Assembly: GCA_035541895.1 (NCBI GenBank)
Contig: DATKMK010000066.1
Span: forward strand, 62,001-126,000
DNA length: 64,000 nt
Direction of reading: 5' to 3'
Source of the DNA: DATKMK01 sp035541895
GTDB lineage: Bacteria > Desulfobacterota > Binatia > HRBIN30 > JACQVA1
The notes under the pieces: model-generated
The model's input: the letters and a program-made list of their open reading frames with translations, nothing else
What the model was told of the DNA's origin: nothing
Databases searched by the model: none
Part shown: one piece after another, positions 44,369 through 53,884 of the stretch
Position numbering within the stretch: position 1 is the stretch's first letter
How the letters are laid out: each line of letters begins with the position of its first letter
Program-made: the position numbers and the translations under genes

Positions 44369-44397
44369 AAAAAGTGGGCCGCGCTGCCCACTTTTTT
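44369..44397 (+). terminator. Intrinsic terminator / attenuator just before rimP
   Basis: GTGGGC, a 6-base loop and GCCCAC form a GC-rich stem flanked by AAAAA on the left and TTTTTT on the right, giving a classical Rho-independent terminator (also able to work on the other strand). It ends 11 bases before the rimP start codon. No promoter can fit between, so the rimP operon transcript must read through it. Confidence 0.85.
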
Positions 44398-44408
44398 ATT
44401 TTGAGGCA

Positions 44409-44918
44409 ATGGATACGTCTGTGGCACAGCGAGTCTGGTCGCTGGCCGAACCGCTAGCACAGCAGGAGGGCCTGGAAATCGTCGACACCGAATATCGCCA
44501 TGAAGGCCGGGGGACCGTGCTCCGAGTCTACCTCGATCGGGCCGGCGGTGGGCCGCTCGGCCCCGGACATGCCGGCGGAGTGACCTTGGACGAGCTGACA
44601 CGCTTCAGTCGGCTGCTAGGCGACGTGCTTGAGGTTCATCAGGCGGTTCCGGGCAGCTACACGCTCGAAGCATCGTCGCCGGGTGTGAATCGACGCCTGC
44701 GCGTCCCCGAGCAATTCGCGCGTTTCCTCGGCCATCGCGTACGTGTGCGTACGGTCGAGCCCGTGAACGGTCGGCGAATGTTCGTTGGGGTGTTGCGCGA
44801 GGTGCATGCCGACGGGATCGTGCTGGGCGACTTGCCGGGCGACCAAGCGATCCGGTTTGGCGATGTCGCGCAAGCGAATTACGAGCACGACTTCGCGCTT
44901 CCGAAGGTGCGGCGCTAG
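44409..44918 (+). CDS. rimP: Ribosome maturation factor RimP
   Basis: The 169-residue protein helps 30S subunit assembly. EGLEIVDTEYRHEGRGTVLRVYLD and SYTLEASSPGVNRRLRVPEQFARFLGHRV are typical RimP motifs. It is the first gene of the rimP-nusA-ylxR-infB operon, and an attenuator-like hairpin lies directly upstream. Confidence 0.95.
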   Translation: MDTSVAQRVWSLAEPLAQQEGLEIVDTEYRHEGRGTVLRVYLDRAGGGPLGPGHAGGVTLDELTRFSRLLGDVLEVHQAVPGSYTLEASSPGVNRRLRVPEQFARFLGHRVRVRTVEPVNGRRMFVGVLREVHADGIVLGDLPGDQAIRFGDVAQANYEHDFALPKVRR

Positions 44919-44927
44919 GAGGAAACC

Positions 44928-46277
44928 ATGCAGCCTGAACTCAGCCGAGTGATCGACCAGGTCAGCAAAGAAAAGAGCATCGATAAGTCCATCGTCATCA
45001 GCGCGGTAGAGAACGCGATGCTCTCGGCCGCCAAGAAGGTCATCAGTCCCGAGATCCGCGTCGAAGCGAAGTACAACTCCGACTTGGGCGAGGTGGAACT
45101 CTTCAAGATTCTGACCGTCGCTGAACACGTGACCAACCCCGAAATCGAGATTTCAGTCGAAGACGCGCGCACCAATCTCGATCCCGAAGCCAACGTCGGC
45201 GACGAACTCTTGGAGAAGTTGGATCAACGCTACGGGCGCATCGCCGCCCAAGCGGCAAAGCAGCACCTGATTCAGCGCCTGCGCGATGCCGAACGGGACC
45301 TGATCTACAACGAATTCAAAGATCGAAAAGGCGAGTTGACGCACGCCGGGATCGTGCAGCGGTTCGAGAAGAAAAACATCATCGTCAACCTCGGTCGGAC
45401 CGATGCGATCCTCCCTGAAAAGGAACAGATCCCGCGCGAACGTTATCGTCAGGGCGACCGCATCCGCGCGTACATCCTCGATGTCGAAATGAGCAGCAAG
45501 GGCCCGCAGATCATTCTCTCGCGGACGCATCCCGGCTTCCTCATGAAGTTGTTCGAGCAGGAGGTGCCGGAAATCTACGAGGGCATCGTCGAAGTCAAGG
45601 GCGCGGCGCGTGAGCCGGGCGGTCGCGCGAAGATCGCGGTCGTGTCCAACGATCCTGATGTCGATCCGGTCGGCGCCTGCGTGGGAATGAAAGGAACCCG
45701 CGTCCAATCGGTGGTGCAGGAGCTGCGCGGCGAGAAGATCGATATCGTCCACTGGACGCCCGACCCCGCCGAGTTCGTGTGCCGCAGCCTCGCCCCTGCC
45801 AAGGTTTCAAAGATCATCATGGACGAAGACGAGCATGCGATGGAGGTCATCGTCTCTGAAGATCAACTCTCCCTCGCGATCGGCAAGAAAGGTCAGAATG
45901 TTCGCCTGGCGTCGCGCCTGAGCGGCTGGAAGCTCGATGTGCGCAGCGAAGCGGAGGCCGAAGAAGAAGCGCGTCGTGCCCGCGCAGCGCTGAACGCGAT
46001 TACCAACATCGGCGACGTGACCGCCGAGTTGCTCTACCAGTACGGTTTCAAATCGCCGGAAGAGGTTGTCGCCGCAGGCGAGGCGACGCTCGCCGAAATC
46101 GATGGCATCGGTCCCGAGAAGGCCCCGGTAGTGTTGAAGACCGTGCAAGCGTACTTGGAAGAACAACAGCGCCGGGCCGAGGCCGAGCGAGCCGCCGAAG
46201 CGGAACGTGCCGCAGCCGAAGCGGCGGCGAAGCGTGAGGCGGATCAGACTCCCGCAGCGGGTGAGGAGCATTCGTGA
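44928..46277 (+). CDS. nusA: Transcription termination/antitermination factor NusA
   Basis: The 449-residue protein has an N-terminal polymerase-binding domain, an S1 domain (about 135-200), two KH domains (VGACVGMKGTRVQSVVQELRGEKIDIV and LSLAIGKKGQNVRLASRLSGW) and a single C-terminal helix-hairpin-helix repeat (NIGDVTAELLYQYGF ... IDGIGPEKA). A charged Ala-Glu-Arg tail ends it. AGGAGG precedes the ATG. It is translationally coupled to ylxR. NusA may regulate its own operon through the hairpin before rimP. Confidence 0.97.
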   Translation: MQPELSRVIDQVSKEKSIDKSIVISAVENAMLSAAKKVISPEIRVEAKYNSDLGEVELFKILTVAEHVTNPEIEISVEDARTNLDPEANVGDELLEKLDQRYGRIAAQAAKQHLIQRLRDAERDLIYNEFKDRKGELTHAGIVQRFEKKNIIVNLGRTDAILPEKEQIPRERYRQGDRIRAYILDVEMSSKGPQIILSRTHPGFLMKLFEQEVPEIYEGIVEVKGAAREPGGRAKIAVVSNDPDVDPVGACVGMKGTRVQSVVQELRGEKIDIVHWTPDPAEFVCRSLAPAKVSKIIMDEDEHAMEVIVSEDQLSLAIGKKGQNVRLASRLSGWKLDVRSEAEAEEEARRARAALNAITNIGDVTAELLYQYGFKSPEEVVAAGEATLAEIDGIGPEKAPVVLKTVQAYLEEQQRRAEAERAAEAERAAAEAAAKREADQTPAAGEEHS

Positions 46278-46546
46278 GCAAAGCGATGCAGATTCGCACC
46301 TGCCTCGGCTGCAGCGCACGCGCGCCGCAACGCGCGCTACTGCGACTCGCGCTCGACGCCACGGGTGCGGCGGTGCCGGACCCCGGCCGCCGGGCCGGTG
46401 GCCGGGGAGGCTACCTCCACCGCGACACGCTCTGCTGGGAACGGTTCGCGACGCGGAAGGGACCCGTCCGATCGCTCCGCCGCACGCTTTCCCGTTCCGA
46501 GCGGCAGGCGGTTGTTGCTCGCCTGCAGGGCGATTCGGAGCTATAG
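46274..46546 (+). CDS. ylxR: YlxR (RnpM-like) RNA-binding protein
   Basis: The 90-residue basic protein has the DUF448 signature RTCLGCSARAPQRALLRL followed by GRGGYLH. YlxR family members lie between nusA and infB and bind RNA; in some bacteria they modulate RNase P. The GTG start overlaps the nusA stop. Confidence 0.92.
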   Translation: MSKAMQIRTCLGCSARAPQRALLRLALDATGAAVPDPGRRAGGRGGYLHRDTLCWERFATRKGPVRSLRRTLSRSERQAVVARLQGDSEL

Positions 46547-46554
46547 AGGGCAAG

Positions 46555-49173
46555 ATGACGGGTAAGCGGATCAGTACGCTGGCGAAGGAGTGGTCGACCG
46601 AAAGCCAGAAGTTCGAGACCAAGGAACTCCTCGCTGCACTCGATCGCGTCGGCGTGCGCGGCAAGCGCGCGCAGAGTTCGCTGACGGACGACGAAGTCGA
46701 CCGGCTCCGCGAGGCCGTGGGGTTAGTCGAAAAGCCCAGCGTTGCCGTCGGCGAGGAACGCACCGTCACGAGCGACGAAGGGCAAACCAGCGTCGAACGT
46801 CGCGTCAGCACCCGCGTCATCCGCCGCCGGGCGGCACCCACGGCGCCGCACGAAGCGCAGCCGTCTGCCGACCTTCAAACGGAGCCCTTGATCGCGCATG
46901 GTGACGCAATCGAGCCACTGATTGAACCCGAGTCGCTGCCCGAGCCGGAGCTGCCGGTTCACGTTGAACCAAGCCATCCACAGCCCGGAGTGCCGGTTGA
47001 AGCGAAGGCTCCGATGACGGAGACCGCACGCCCGGTGCGCCCGACACGAGTCGAAGCGCCACCACCGGCGGCACCTGCCGAAGCGCCGCGCGGACCGCGA
47101 GTGTTGGGGCGCATCGATCTGCGGAAGACCGAAGCCCCGAAGCCGCAATTGCGCGAGCGGCCGGGTGCACCGGCTCCGGCGCCGGCCACCGCGCCAACGG
47201 AAGAAGCGAGCGGAGACGCTCGCGGACGGAAGAAGAAGCGCCGCGTCATCCAAAAGCCGGAGACACCGGAATTGCCCGGTCGCGATCTGCGCTTCGGCAA
47301 GTTGCCGCGCAAGAGGAAGGCGTTGCCCGGCAAGGAACAGAAGAAGACCGAAATCACGACGCCGAAGGCGAGTAAGCGCGTGGTGCGGATTTCCGAGATC
47401 ATCACGGTCGGCGAACTCGCCAAAGCGATGGGCATCAAGGCCGGTGAGGTCATCAAGAAGTTGATGGATGCCGGCATGATGGCTACCATCAACCAAGTGC
47501 TCGACGCCGATACGGCCACGCTGATCGCCTCGGAGTTCGAGTACGCCGTCGAAAACGTCGCGTTCAACGCCGAGTCTGCGCTCGAAGTCGACCGCGAACG
47601 GGTCGCCGAAGGCGTGCCGATGGAGCCGCGCCCGCCCGTCGTCACGATCATGGGACACGTCGACCACGGCAAGACCTCGCTGCTCGATCGCATTCGCCAG
47701 ACCAACGTGACGGCGCAAGAAGCCGGCGGCATCACCCAGCACATCGGTGCCTACAGCGTCGACGTGCACGGAAAGAAGGTGACGTTCCTTGACACGCCCG
47801 GCCACGAAGCATTCACGCAAATGCGCGCCCGCGGCGCCAAGGTGACCGACATGGTCATTCTCGTGGTCGCTGCCGACGACGGCGTGATGCCGCAAACGGT
47901 GGAGGCGCTCAATCACGCTCGCGCCGCGGCCGTGCCCATCATCGTTGCCATCAACAAGATCGACAAACCCGAGGCCGATCTCGATCGGATCAAGCGCGAC
48001 CTCACCAACCACGGCTTGGTTGCAGAGGACTGGGGCGGCGACACCATTTGCGTCCCCGTCTCCGCCAAAACCGGCGACGGCATCCCCAACTTGTTGGAGA
48101 TGCTGTTGTTGCAGGCCGAGATCCTCGAATTGCGTGCCGCGCTGGATGCGCCGGCGCGCGGGACGATCGTCGAAGCGAAACTCGACCGCGGCCGTGGGCC
48201 GGTGGCGACCGTATTGGTGCAAGAAGGCACGCTCAAGGTGGGTGATCCGTTCGTCTGCGGCGGGGAGTACGGCCGCTTGCGAGCCATGATCGACGACAAA
48301 GGCCGCAAGCTGTCGACCGCCGGCCCGGCAACCCCGGTGGAGATCCTCGGACTCACGGGCGTCCCGGAGGCGGGTAACGCGTTCGTGGTCGTGCAGGACG
48401 AAGCGACTGCGCGGCAAGTCGCGGAACATCGCCGCGCGAAGCAACGCGAAGCCGATCTGGTGAAGACCGCCAAGGTTTCGCTCGAGGATCTGTACGAGCA
48501 GATTCAGCAAGGCGAGATCAAGGAGTTGCGCGTCATCATCAAGGCCGACGTGCAGGGGTCAGTTGAAGCGCTCTCCGAAGCATTGTCGCGGTTGTCGAGC
48601 GACGAGGTGCGCCTCAACATATTGCACGCGTCGGTTGGCGGGATCACGGAAAGCGACGTGCTGCTGGCGTCGGCCTCCAACGCGGTGGTCATCGGCTTCA
48701 ACGTGCGGCCGGAAAGCAAAGCCTCCGATATCGCCGAGCGCGAGGGTGTCGACCTGCGCCTCTACACGGTGATCTACAATGCCGTGAACGATGTGCGCGA
48801 CGCGATGGAGGGATTGCTCGAACCGACGACGCGCGAGAAAAACGTCGGCCGTGCGGAAGTCCGCGAGATCTTCAACATCCCGAGCGCCGGGGCGGTCGCC
48901 GGGTGCTTCATCGTCGACGGCAAGTTCACGCGCGGCGCGTCAGTCCGGCTGGTGCGCGATCACGTCGTCGTGTACACGGGCAAACTCAGCTCGTTGCGCC
49001 GATTCAAGGAGGACGTGCGCGAGGTCCAGTCGGGTTACGAGTGCGGTATGACGTTGGAGAACTACCAGGACGTCAAAGTCGGTGACGTGATCGAGGTCTT
49101 CGAGACCGAAACCGTGATCCGGCGTTTGTCACCGGCGGTGGGCAAAGCGGCCGCCGCGGAGCGTCGCGCCTAG
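46555..49173 (+). CDS. infB: Translation initiation factor IF-2
   Basis: The 872-residue GTPase places initiator tRNA on the ribosome. After an N-terminal IF2_N-like helix and a long Pro-Ala-Glu-Lys-rich linker (about 70-290) comes a second IF2_N domain (VGELAKAMGIKAGEVIKKLMDAGM). The G domain has GHVDHGKTSLLD, GGITQHIGAY, DTPGHEAFT, NKID and SAKTG, and the C-terminal domains follow. The ATG at 46555 is preceded by GAGGGCAAG and lies 8 bp after ylxR. Confidence 0.97.
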   Translation: MTGKRISTLAKEWSTESQKFETKELLAALDRVGVRGKRAQSSLTDDEVDRLREAVGLVEKPSVAVGEERTVTSDEGQTSVERRVSTRVIRRRAAPTAPHEAQPSADLQTEPLIAHGDAIEPLIEPESLPEPELPVHVEPSHPQPGVPVEAKAPMTETARPVRPTRVEAPPPAAPAEAPRGPRVLGRIDLRKTEAPKPQLRERPGAPAPAPATAPTEEASGDARGRKKKRRVIQKPETPELPGRDLRFGKLPRKRKALPGKEQKKTEITTPKASKRVVRISEIITVGELAKAMGIKAGEVIKKLMDAGMMATINQVLDADTATLIASEFEYAVENVAFNAESALEVDRERVAEGVPMEPRPPVVTIMGHVDHGKTSLLDRIRQTNVTAQEAGGITQHIGAYSVDVHGKKVTFLDTPGHEAFTQMRARGAKVTDMVILVVAADDGVMPQTVEALNHARAAAVPIIVAINKIDKPEADLDRIKRDLTNHGLVAEDWGGDTICVPVSAKTGDGIPNLLEMLLLQAEILELRAALDAPARGTIVEAKLDRGRGPVATVLVQEGTLKVGDPFVCGGEYGRLRAMIDDKGRKLSTAGPATPVEILGLTGVPEAGNAFVVVQDEATARQVAEHRRAKQREADLVKTAKVSLEDLYEQIQQGEIKELRVIIKADVQGSVEALSEALSRLSSDEVRLNILHASVGGITESDVLLASASNAVVIGFNVRPESKASDIAEREGVDLRLYTVIYNAVNDVRDAMEGLLEPTTREKNVGRAEVREIFNIPSAGAVAGCFIVDGKFTRGASVRLVRDHVVVYTGKLSSLRRFKEDVREVQSGYECGMTLENYQDVKVGDVIEVFETETVIRRLSPAVGKAAAAERRA

Positions 49174-49249
49174 TTCGACCCGCAGCGTCGTCCGTCGCGT
49201 GGTGACGATCGGCGCGGCGGGCAACCGGGAGCTCGCGTGGTCACTACCG

Positions 49250-49537
49250 ATGGTCGTCGGGGTACTCAAGCTGACGCTGTTTCTTCCCGAGAACCACTCG
49301 CTCAAGGGTAAGCGGGGGGTAATCAAGAAAATCAAAGCGCGCGTCGCCAACGAATTCAATGTATCGATCACCGAATGCGATAGCCAAGACATGTGGCAAC
49401 GCGCGGTGCTGGGCATCTCTCAGGTGGGCACCGATGCGCCGTACGTCGATGGCACCTTGCGGCACGTGATCCGGTTCATCGAAGACTTGCACGTCGCCGA
49501 AGTCGGAGCGGACGAGATACACGTCTTCCATTGCTAG
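49250..49537 (+). CDS. ylxP: DUF503 (YlxP-like) protein
   Basis: The 95-residue protein reads MVVGVLKLTLFLPENHSLKGKR and SQDMWQRAVLGISQVGTD, which is DUF503, normally found between infB and rbfA. The GTG at 49199 would add 17 residues not typical of the family, so the ATG at 49250 is preferred. Its role is unclear but linked to ribosome biogenesis by conserved context. Confidence 0.9.
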   Translation: MVVGVLKLTLFLPENHSLKGKRGVIKKIKARVANEFNVSITECDSQDMWQRAVLGISQVGTDAPYVDGTLRHVIRFIEDLHVAEVGADEIHVFHC

Positions 49538-49576
49538 GAGAGGAGCGACTGCAGAAAGCGCTCCGAGCGCGATACT

Positions 49577-49942
49577 ATGACGAGCCATCGTCCAGAACGA
49601 GTGAGCGATGCGTTGCGCGCGGTGATTGCCGAGCTGTTGGCGCGCGAGATCAAGGATCCCCGCATCGGGATGGTAACGCTCACGGCGGTCGAGATGACGC
49701 CGGATCTGAAGCACGCCCGTGTGTTCTTTAGCTGCCTCGGTGACGAGGCGGCGCGTCAGCGCTCACTCGCCGGCTTGCGCAGCGCCGCGGGCTACATCAA
49801 GGCGCACGCGGCCCGCACGCTGAAACTGCGCTACACGCCCGAGATCACCTTCGTCTTCGACGCCTCGCTCGAACGCGCCGACCGCCTCGCCGCGTTGCTG
49901 CGAGAAACCGAAACGCCGAGCAAGCCATCCGACGAGTCGTGA
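49577..49942 (+). CDS. rbfA: Ribosome-binding factor A
   Basis: The 121-residue KH-like protein assists late 30S maturation. SDALRAVIAELLAREIKDPRIGMVTLTAVEMTPDLKHARVFFS and LKLRYTPEITFVFDASLERADRL are characteristic. It overlaps truB by the stop and start codons. Confidence 0.96.
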   Translation: MTSHRPERVSDALRAVIAELLAREIKDPRIGMVTLTAVEMTPDLKHARVFFSCLGDEAARQRSLAGLRSAAGYIKAHAARTLKLRYTPEITFVFDASLERADRLAALLRETETPSKPSDES

Positions 49943-50814
49943 TGGATGGCATCCTCATCGTCGACAAGCCTGAGGGATTGACGTCGGCCGACGTGGTCCG
50001 ACTTGCCAAGCGCGCGACCCGGGTCAAGGTCGGCCACCTGGGCACGCTCGACCCGTTTGCGACCGGCGTGCTGCCGCTCTGCTTGGGCGACGGAACCAAG
50101 ATCGCGCAGTTTCTGTCGGTGGCGGACAAGCGCTACACCGGCGTGATTCAACTCGGCATCCAGACCGATACCGGCGATCGCACCGGGCGAGTCGTCCGCG
50201 ACGCGGCGGTGCCGACGGCGAACACGGCAGATCTCGAATCGCTGGCCCGGCGCTTCTGCGGCGACCAACTGCAGACCCCTCCGATGTACTCCGCGATCAA
50301 GCGCGATGGCGTGCCGCTCTACAAACTGGCGCGCAAGGGCCATGAGGTCGATCGCGCGCCGCGCGCCATCATGATCTACGCTCTGCAGATCCGACCCGTC
50401 GGCGCGGCGCGCCTCGAATTTGAAGTGCACTGTTCGAAAGGCACATATGTACGTGTCCTCGCGCAAGACATCGGTGAGGCGTTGGGCACGGTTGCGCACC
50501 TCGCCGCGTTGCGCCGAACGGCCTTCGGCAGCTTCGATCTGTTGCACGCAACGACCGTCGAGGACCTCAAGGCCGGGAATGTCACCGGTGTCCTGAATCT
50601 CCGCGCCGCGCTCGGTCATCTGCCGGAGATCTTCATCGACGCCGACACCGTGGAGCGCACGCGGTGCGGGCAGCCGGCTGCTGTGCGCGATCTTTCCGGT
50701 CCCGCGGACGCGGAGACGGCCAAGCTGATTGGGCCAAGCGGCGAATTGGTCGCAGTCGTGACCGCGGGTGAGAACGGTGCATGGCGCTTGGTCCGTGTCT
50801 TCGGCGGTCGTTAG
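49942..50814 (+). CDS. truB: tRNA pseudouridine(55) synthase
   Basis: The 290-residue enzyme makes pseudouridine 55 in tRNA. The catalytic Asp is in VGHLGTLDPFATGVLPLCLG near residue 38. PPMYSAIKRDGVPLYKLARKG and CSKGTYVRVLAQDIGEALG complete the core. The start may be GTG 49939 or ATG 49942. The usual following genes rpsO and pnp are absent; the operon ends here against the convergent CoA-transferase gene. Confidence 0.96.
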   Translation: MDGILIVDKPEGLTSADVVRLAKRATRVKVGHLGTLDPFATGVLPLCLGDGTKIAQFLSVADKRYTGVIQLGIQTDTGDRTGRVVRDAAVPTANTADLESLARRFCGDQLQTPPMYSAIKRDGVPLYKLARKGHEVDRAPRAIMIYALQIRPVGAARLEFEVHCSKGTYVRVLAQDIGEALGTVAHLAALRRTAFGSFDLLHATTVEDLKAGNVTGVLNLRAALGHLPEIFIDADTVERTRCGQPAAVRDLSGPADAETAKLIGPSGELVAVVTAGENGAWRLVRVFGGR

Positions 50815-52010
50815 ATAGCGCCGCACTCGCGCAGCTCGGCAATCTGCCGCGGGTCCAACTGCAACATGCGGCGAAGCACCTCGTCGGTGTGTTCGCCGAT
50901 CTCGGGCGGCGAGGAGAGCGGTGGCTCGTCGTGCTCGGACAATTTGATCGGTGTGCCGATCGCCTTGACCGTGCCGCGCGGCGGATACGTGACCTCGCGA
51001 ATCACCGCCCGCTCGACCAGATGCGGATCGCGGCCGACCTCCGGCAGCGTGCGCACCGGTGCGCTCGGTATGCCCGCGGCCGCGACGATTTTGGCAACGT
51101 CGTCGCGCCGGCGCGTACTCGTCCAGCGCTCGACTTCGGTCTCGATCCGTCGCCAGTCTTGCGCGCGCTCGGGCACGCCGTGCCAGCGGGTGTTGGAAAG
51201 CAGGTCCGGTCGCTCCATGACACGACAGAGATCGAGCCAGTGCTGATTCGACACGCACATGATGGCGACGTAGCCATCGAGACATTTGAAATTGTTGTAC
51301 GGCGTTGCGCCGCCGACCACGTGGCGATTGCCGCTACGGGTGACCTCGAGATTCAACTCGTAGAACGGCGCCAAGTAACTCAACAAGGCTGGAACCGTCG
51401 CGTCGAACATCGCCACCTCGACCCGTTGGCCGCGGCCGCTGCGGTCGCGTTCGCGCAGCGCCAGCAGAATGCCGGCAAACAAGTGCGCCGCACCGAGCAT
51501 GTCGATGAAGGTTGGGCCGCACTTCACCGGCGGCTGGTCGGGGTAGCCGGTGATCGACATCGCGCCGGTGAGTGCCTGAATCGTGAAGTCCATCGCCGGG
51601 TAACCAACGTAGGGGCCCGTACTGCCGAAGCCGCTGCCGGAGGCGAAGACGAGCCGCGGATTGCGCGCGTTGACGACGTCGTAGCCGATGCCGAGGCGCG
51701 CCATCACGCCGGCGGCGAAGTTTTCGACCAAGACATCGACGCGGTCGGCGAGTTGCAGCAGCAGCTCGCGACCGCGTTCGTGCTTCAAGTTGATCGTGAT
51801 GCCGCGCTTGTTCGCGTTGAGCATGAGAAAGGGATAGCTGGCGCCTCCCGGCGAGCGATCCATTCGCCGGAGGACGTCGCCCTGCGGCGCTTCGACCTTG
51901 ATGACCTCGGCGCCGTGGTGGGCCAGCAACAGCCCGCAGTACGGTCCATTGTAGATCTGGCCAAGTTCGAGCACGGTGATGCCGTTCAGCGGTGCCGGAG
52001 ACGCAGACAT
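50811..52010 (-). CDS. CaiB/BaiF family (class III) CoA-transferase
   Basis: The 399-residue enzyme moves CoA between carboxylic acids. The N-terminal GITVLELGQIYNGPYCGLLLAHHGAEVIKVE and the catalytic Asp in YPAMDFTIQALTGAMSITG are clear family signs. Start ATG 52010 or 52016. It is divergent from a glutathione-transferase gene, and other acyl-CoA enzymes follow downstream in the window, suggesting catabolism of an organic acid. The substrate cannot be assigned. Confidence 0.92.
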   Translation of the reverse strand: MSASPAPLNGITVLELGQIYNGPYCGLLLAHHGAEVIKVEAPQGDVLRRMDRSPGGASYPFLMLNANKRGITINLKHERGRELLLQLADRVDVLVENFAAGVMARLGIGYDVVNARNPRLVFASGSGFGSTGPYVGYPAMDFTIQALTGAMSITGYPDQPPVKCGPTFIDMLGAAHLFAGILLALRERDRSGRGQRVEVAMFDATVPALLSYLAPFYELNLEVTRSGNRHVVGGATPYNNFKCLDGYVAIMCVSNQHWLDLCRVMERPDLLSNTRWHGVPERAQDWRRIETEVERWTSTRRRDDVAKIVAAAGIPSAPVRTLPEVGRDPHLVERAVIREVTYPPRGTVKAIGTPIKLSEHDEPPLSSPPEIGEHTDEVLRRMLQLDPRQIAELRECGAI

Positions 52011-52128
52011 GACCATGCGTCTAGCAAGCCGACGCGCAGGAAGAAACCGAGGCGGACAGTTGGTTGGTCACTTGCAGTAGCGCGGGCGCGGGTCGATACT
52101 CGCGCCAACGTCTCCGCGGAGGGTGTCG

Positions 52129-52776
52129 ATGAAACTCTACAACGCAAACCTGAGCAACTTCGCTTCGAAGTGCCGACTCGCGATCTACGAAAAGAACGCG
52201 CCGGTCGAGATCGTGGCGATTCCCGGCGGCGATTTGAAATCGCCTGAGTATCTGAAGATCTATCCGCTTGGCAAAACGCCCGCGCTCCAGGTTGACGGTC
52301 AGGTGATCGGCGAGTCGGAGGTAATCGTCGAGTATCTCGAAGAGAAGTTCCCCGAGAAGCCGCTCCTCCCGAAGAGCGCCGAGGCCCGCGCCAAATCGCG
52401 CGGCATCGCCCGCTTTCACGATCTCTATTTGGAACCGCCGATTCGCGCGCTGTTTCCGCAGGTGTCCGCGAAGGAGAAGGACCAGAAATTCATCGCCGAC
52501 AAACTGGCCGAGATCAAGACACGATTCGATCAGCTGGAATCAATGCTGTCGCCCGGGCCATACGCGCTCGGCAACGAGTTCACCCTCGCCGACTGCGCGC
52601 TGATCCCGACGATGTTCTTTGCCAACCTGCTGCTGCCCATGCTGGGCGGCCCGTCGCCGACCGACGGGCGTCCGAAGCTGGCGGCGTGGTGGGCGAAGGT
52701 GCAGGAACGCCCGACCGTGCAGAAAGTCCTCGGTGAACAGCAGCAAGCGTTGATGGAGATGCAGCAGCGTAGATAG
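52129..52776 (+). CDS. Glutathione S-transferase family protein
   Basis: The 215-residue protein has an N-terminal thioredoxin-like domain (MKLYNANLSNFASKCRLAIYE, LGKTPALQVDGQVIGESEVIVEYLEEKFP) and an all-helical C-terminal domain with LGNEFTLADCALIPTMFF. The ATG at 52129 follows GCGGAGGG. The presumed catalytic Ser lies in the NLSNFASKCR loop. It may detoxify or isomerise a substrate in the same pathway as the adjacent dehydrogenase. Confidence 0.9.
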   Translation: MKLYNANLSNFASKCRLAIYEKNAPVEIVAIPGGDLKSPEYLKIYPLGKTPALQVDGQVIGESEVIVEYLEEKFPEKPLLPKSAEARAKSRGIARFHDLYLEPPIRALFPQVSAKEKDQKFIADKLAEIKTRFDQLESMLSPGPYALGNEFTLADCALIPTMFFANLLLPMLGGPSPTDGRPKLAAWWAKVQERPTVQKVLGEQQQALMEMQQRR

Positions 52777-52801
52777 GTGCCGTGGATCTGGACGCGTGCG
52801 C

Positions 52802-53806
52802 ATGCGCGCAATGGTCCTGAAGAAGCCGGCGCCGATCGACTCCTCGCCGTTGCAGCTCGTCGAACGGCCCGTGCCCGATCCCGAACCCGGCGAGATTCGC
52901 GTGCGGGTGCGGATCTGCGGCATTTGCCGGACTGATCTGCACGTGGTGGAAGGCGAGCTGCCGCCGCAGCGGGTCGAGATCGTGCCCGGTCATCAGGTCG
53001 TCGGTACAGTTGAGGCACTCGGCGCGAACTGCTCGCGTTTCGGGGTGGGCACGCGCGTCGGCATCGCGTGGCTCGGATCGACATGCGGCACCTGCGCGCG
53101 CTGCCGCGCCGGCAAGGAGAACCTGTGCGAGCATGCGCGGTTCACGGGGTACCATCGGGACGGCGGGTTTGCCGATTGTGCGGTGGTCCGCGAGGACTTT
53201 GCGTACGCGCTGCCGGCCGCGATCGGCGACGCCGAGGCGTCACCGCTGTTGTGTGCGGGCATCATTGGTTATCGCGCGTTGCGACGTGCCGAGATCACTC
53301 CGGGTTGTCGACTTGGACTCTACGGCTTCGGCGCCTCGGCACACATTGCGATCCAGGTCGCGCTGCATCTCGGTTGCCGTGTCTACGTCATGACGCGCGA
53401 CCAGCGCCACCAACGGCTGGCGGCGGAATTGGGTGCCGAGTGGACAGGCGGCGCGGACGCCCGGCCGCCGGTGAAACTCGACAGCGCCGTGTTGTTCGCA
53501 CCTGCGGGCGAATTGGTGCTGCCGGCCCTGGAGGCGCTCGATGCCGGCGGCACGCTGGCGCTGGCCGGAATCTATCTGAGCGACATCCCGACGCTTCAAT
53601 ACGATCGCTATCTCTTTCACGAAAGGACCCTTCGCAGCGTCACGGCGAACACGCGTGCCGACGGCGAGGAGCTACTGCGGATCGCCGGCGAGATTCCGAT
53701 TCGACCGCGCACCGAGTGCTTTCCGCTGGAGCAGGCGAATGAGGCGCTGCGTCGCTTGAAGCACGACGCGATCGCCGGCGCCGGGGTGTTACGCGTCAGC
53801 GCCTGA
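52802..53806 (+). CDS. Zinc-dependent alcohol dehydrogenase, AdhP/YjgB type
   Basis: The 334-residue MDR-family enzyme has the catalytic-zinc Cys in CGICRTDLHVVEG and the His-Glu region GHQVVGTVEALG. The structural-zinc cysteines are in CGTCARCRAGKENLCEHA. A cofactor-binding Rossmann fold follows, but its motif is irregular (LYGFGASAHIA rather than GxGxxG), as in the YjgB-type subgroup. Substrate is unknown. It lies 25 bp after the GST gene. Confidence 0.9.
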   Translation: MRAMVLKKPAPIDSSPLQLVERPVPDPEPGEIRVRVRICGICRTDLHVVEGELPPQRVEIVPGHQVVGTVEALGANCSRFGVGTRVGIAWLGSTCGTCARCRAGKENLCEHARFTGYHRDGGFADCAVVREDFAYALPAAIGDAEASPLLCAGIIGYRALRRAEITPGCRLGLYGFGASAHIAIQVALHLGCRVYVMTRDQRHQRLAAELGAEWTGGADARPPVKLDSAVLFAPAGELVLPALEALDAGGTLALAGIYLSDIPTLQYDRYLFHERTLRSVTANTRADGEELLRIAGEIPIRPRTECFPLEQANEALRRLKHDAIAGAGVLRVSA

Positions 53807-53884
53807 CCGACTTCGTGGCGTCCGAGTACTTTGGTATAGCTCGCGAGCCACGAGCGGCTTCAACTGCGATCTAGGAGGTGCAGC

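Noticed and set aside
46207..46554. Extended N-terminus of IF-2 from the open frame
   Set aside because: It overlaps the end of nusA and all of ylxR and is Arg-rich nonsense; the ATG at 46555 has a ribosome binding site.
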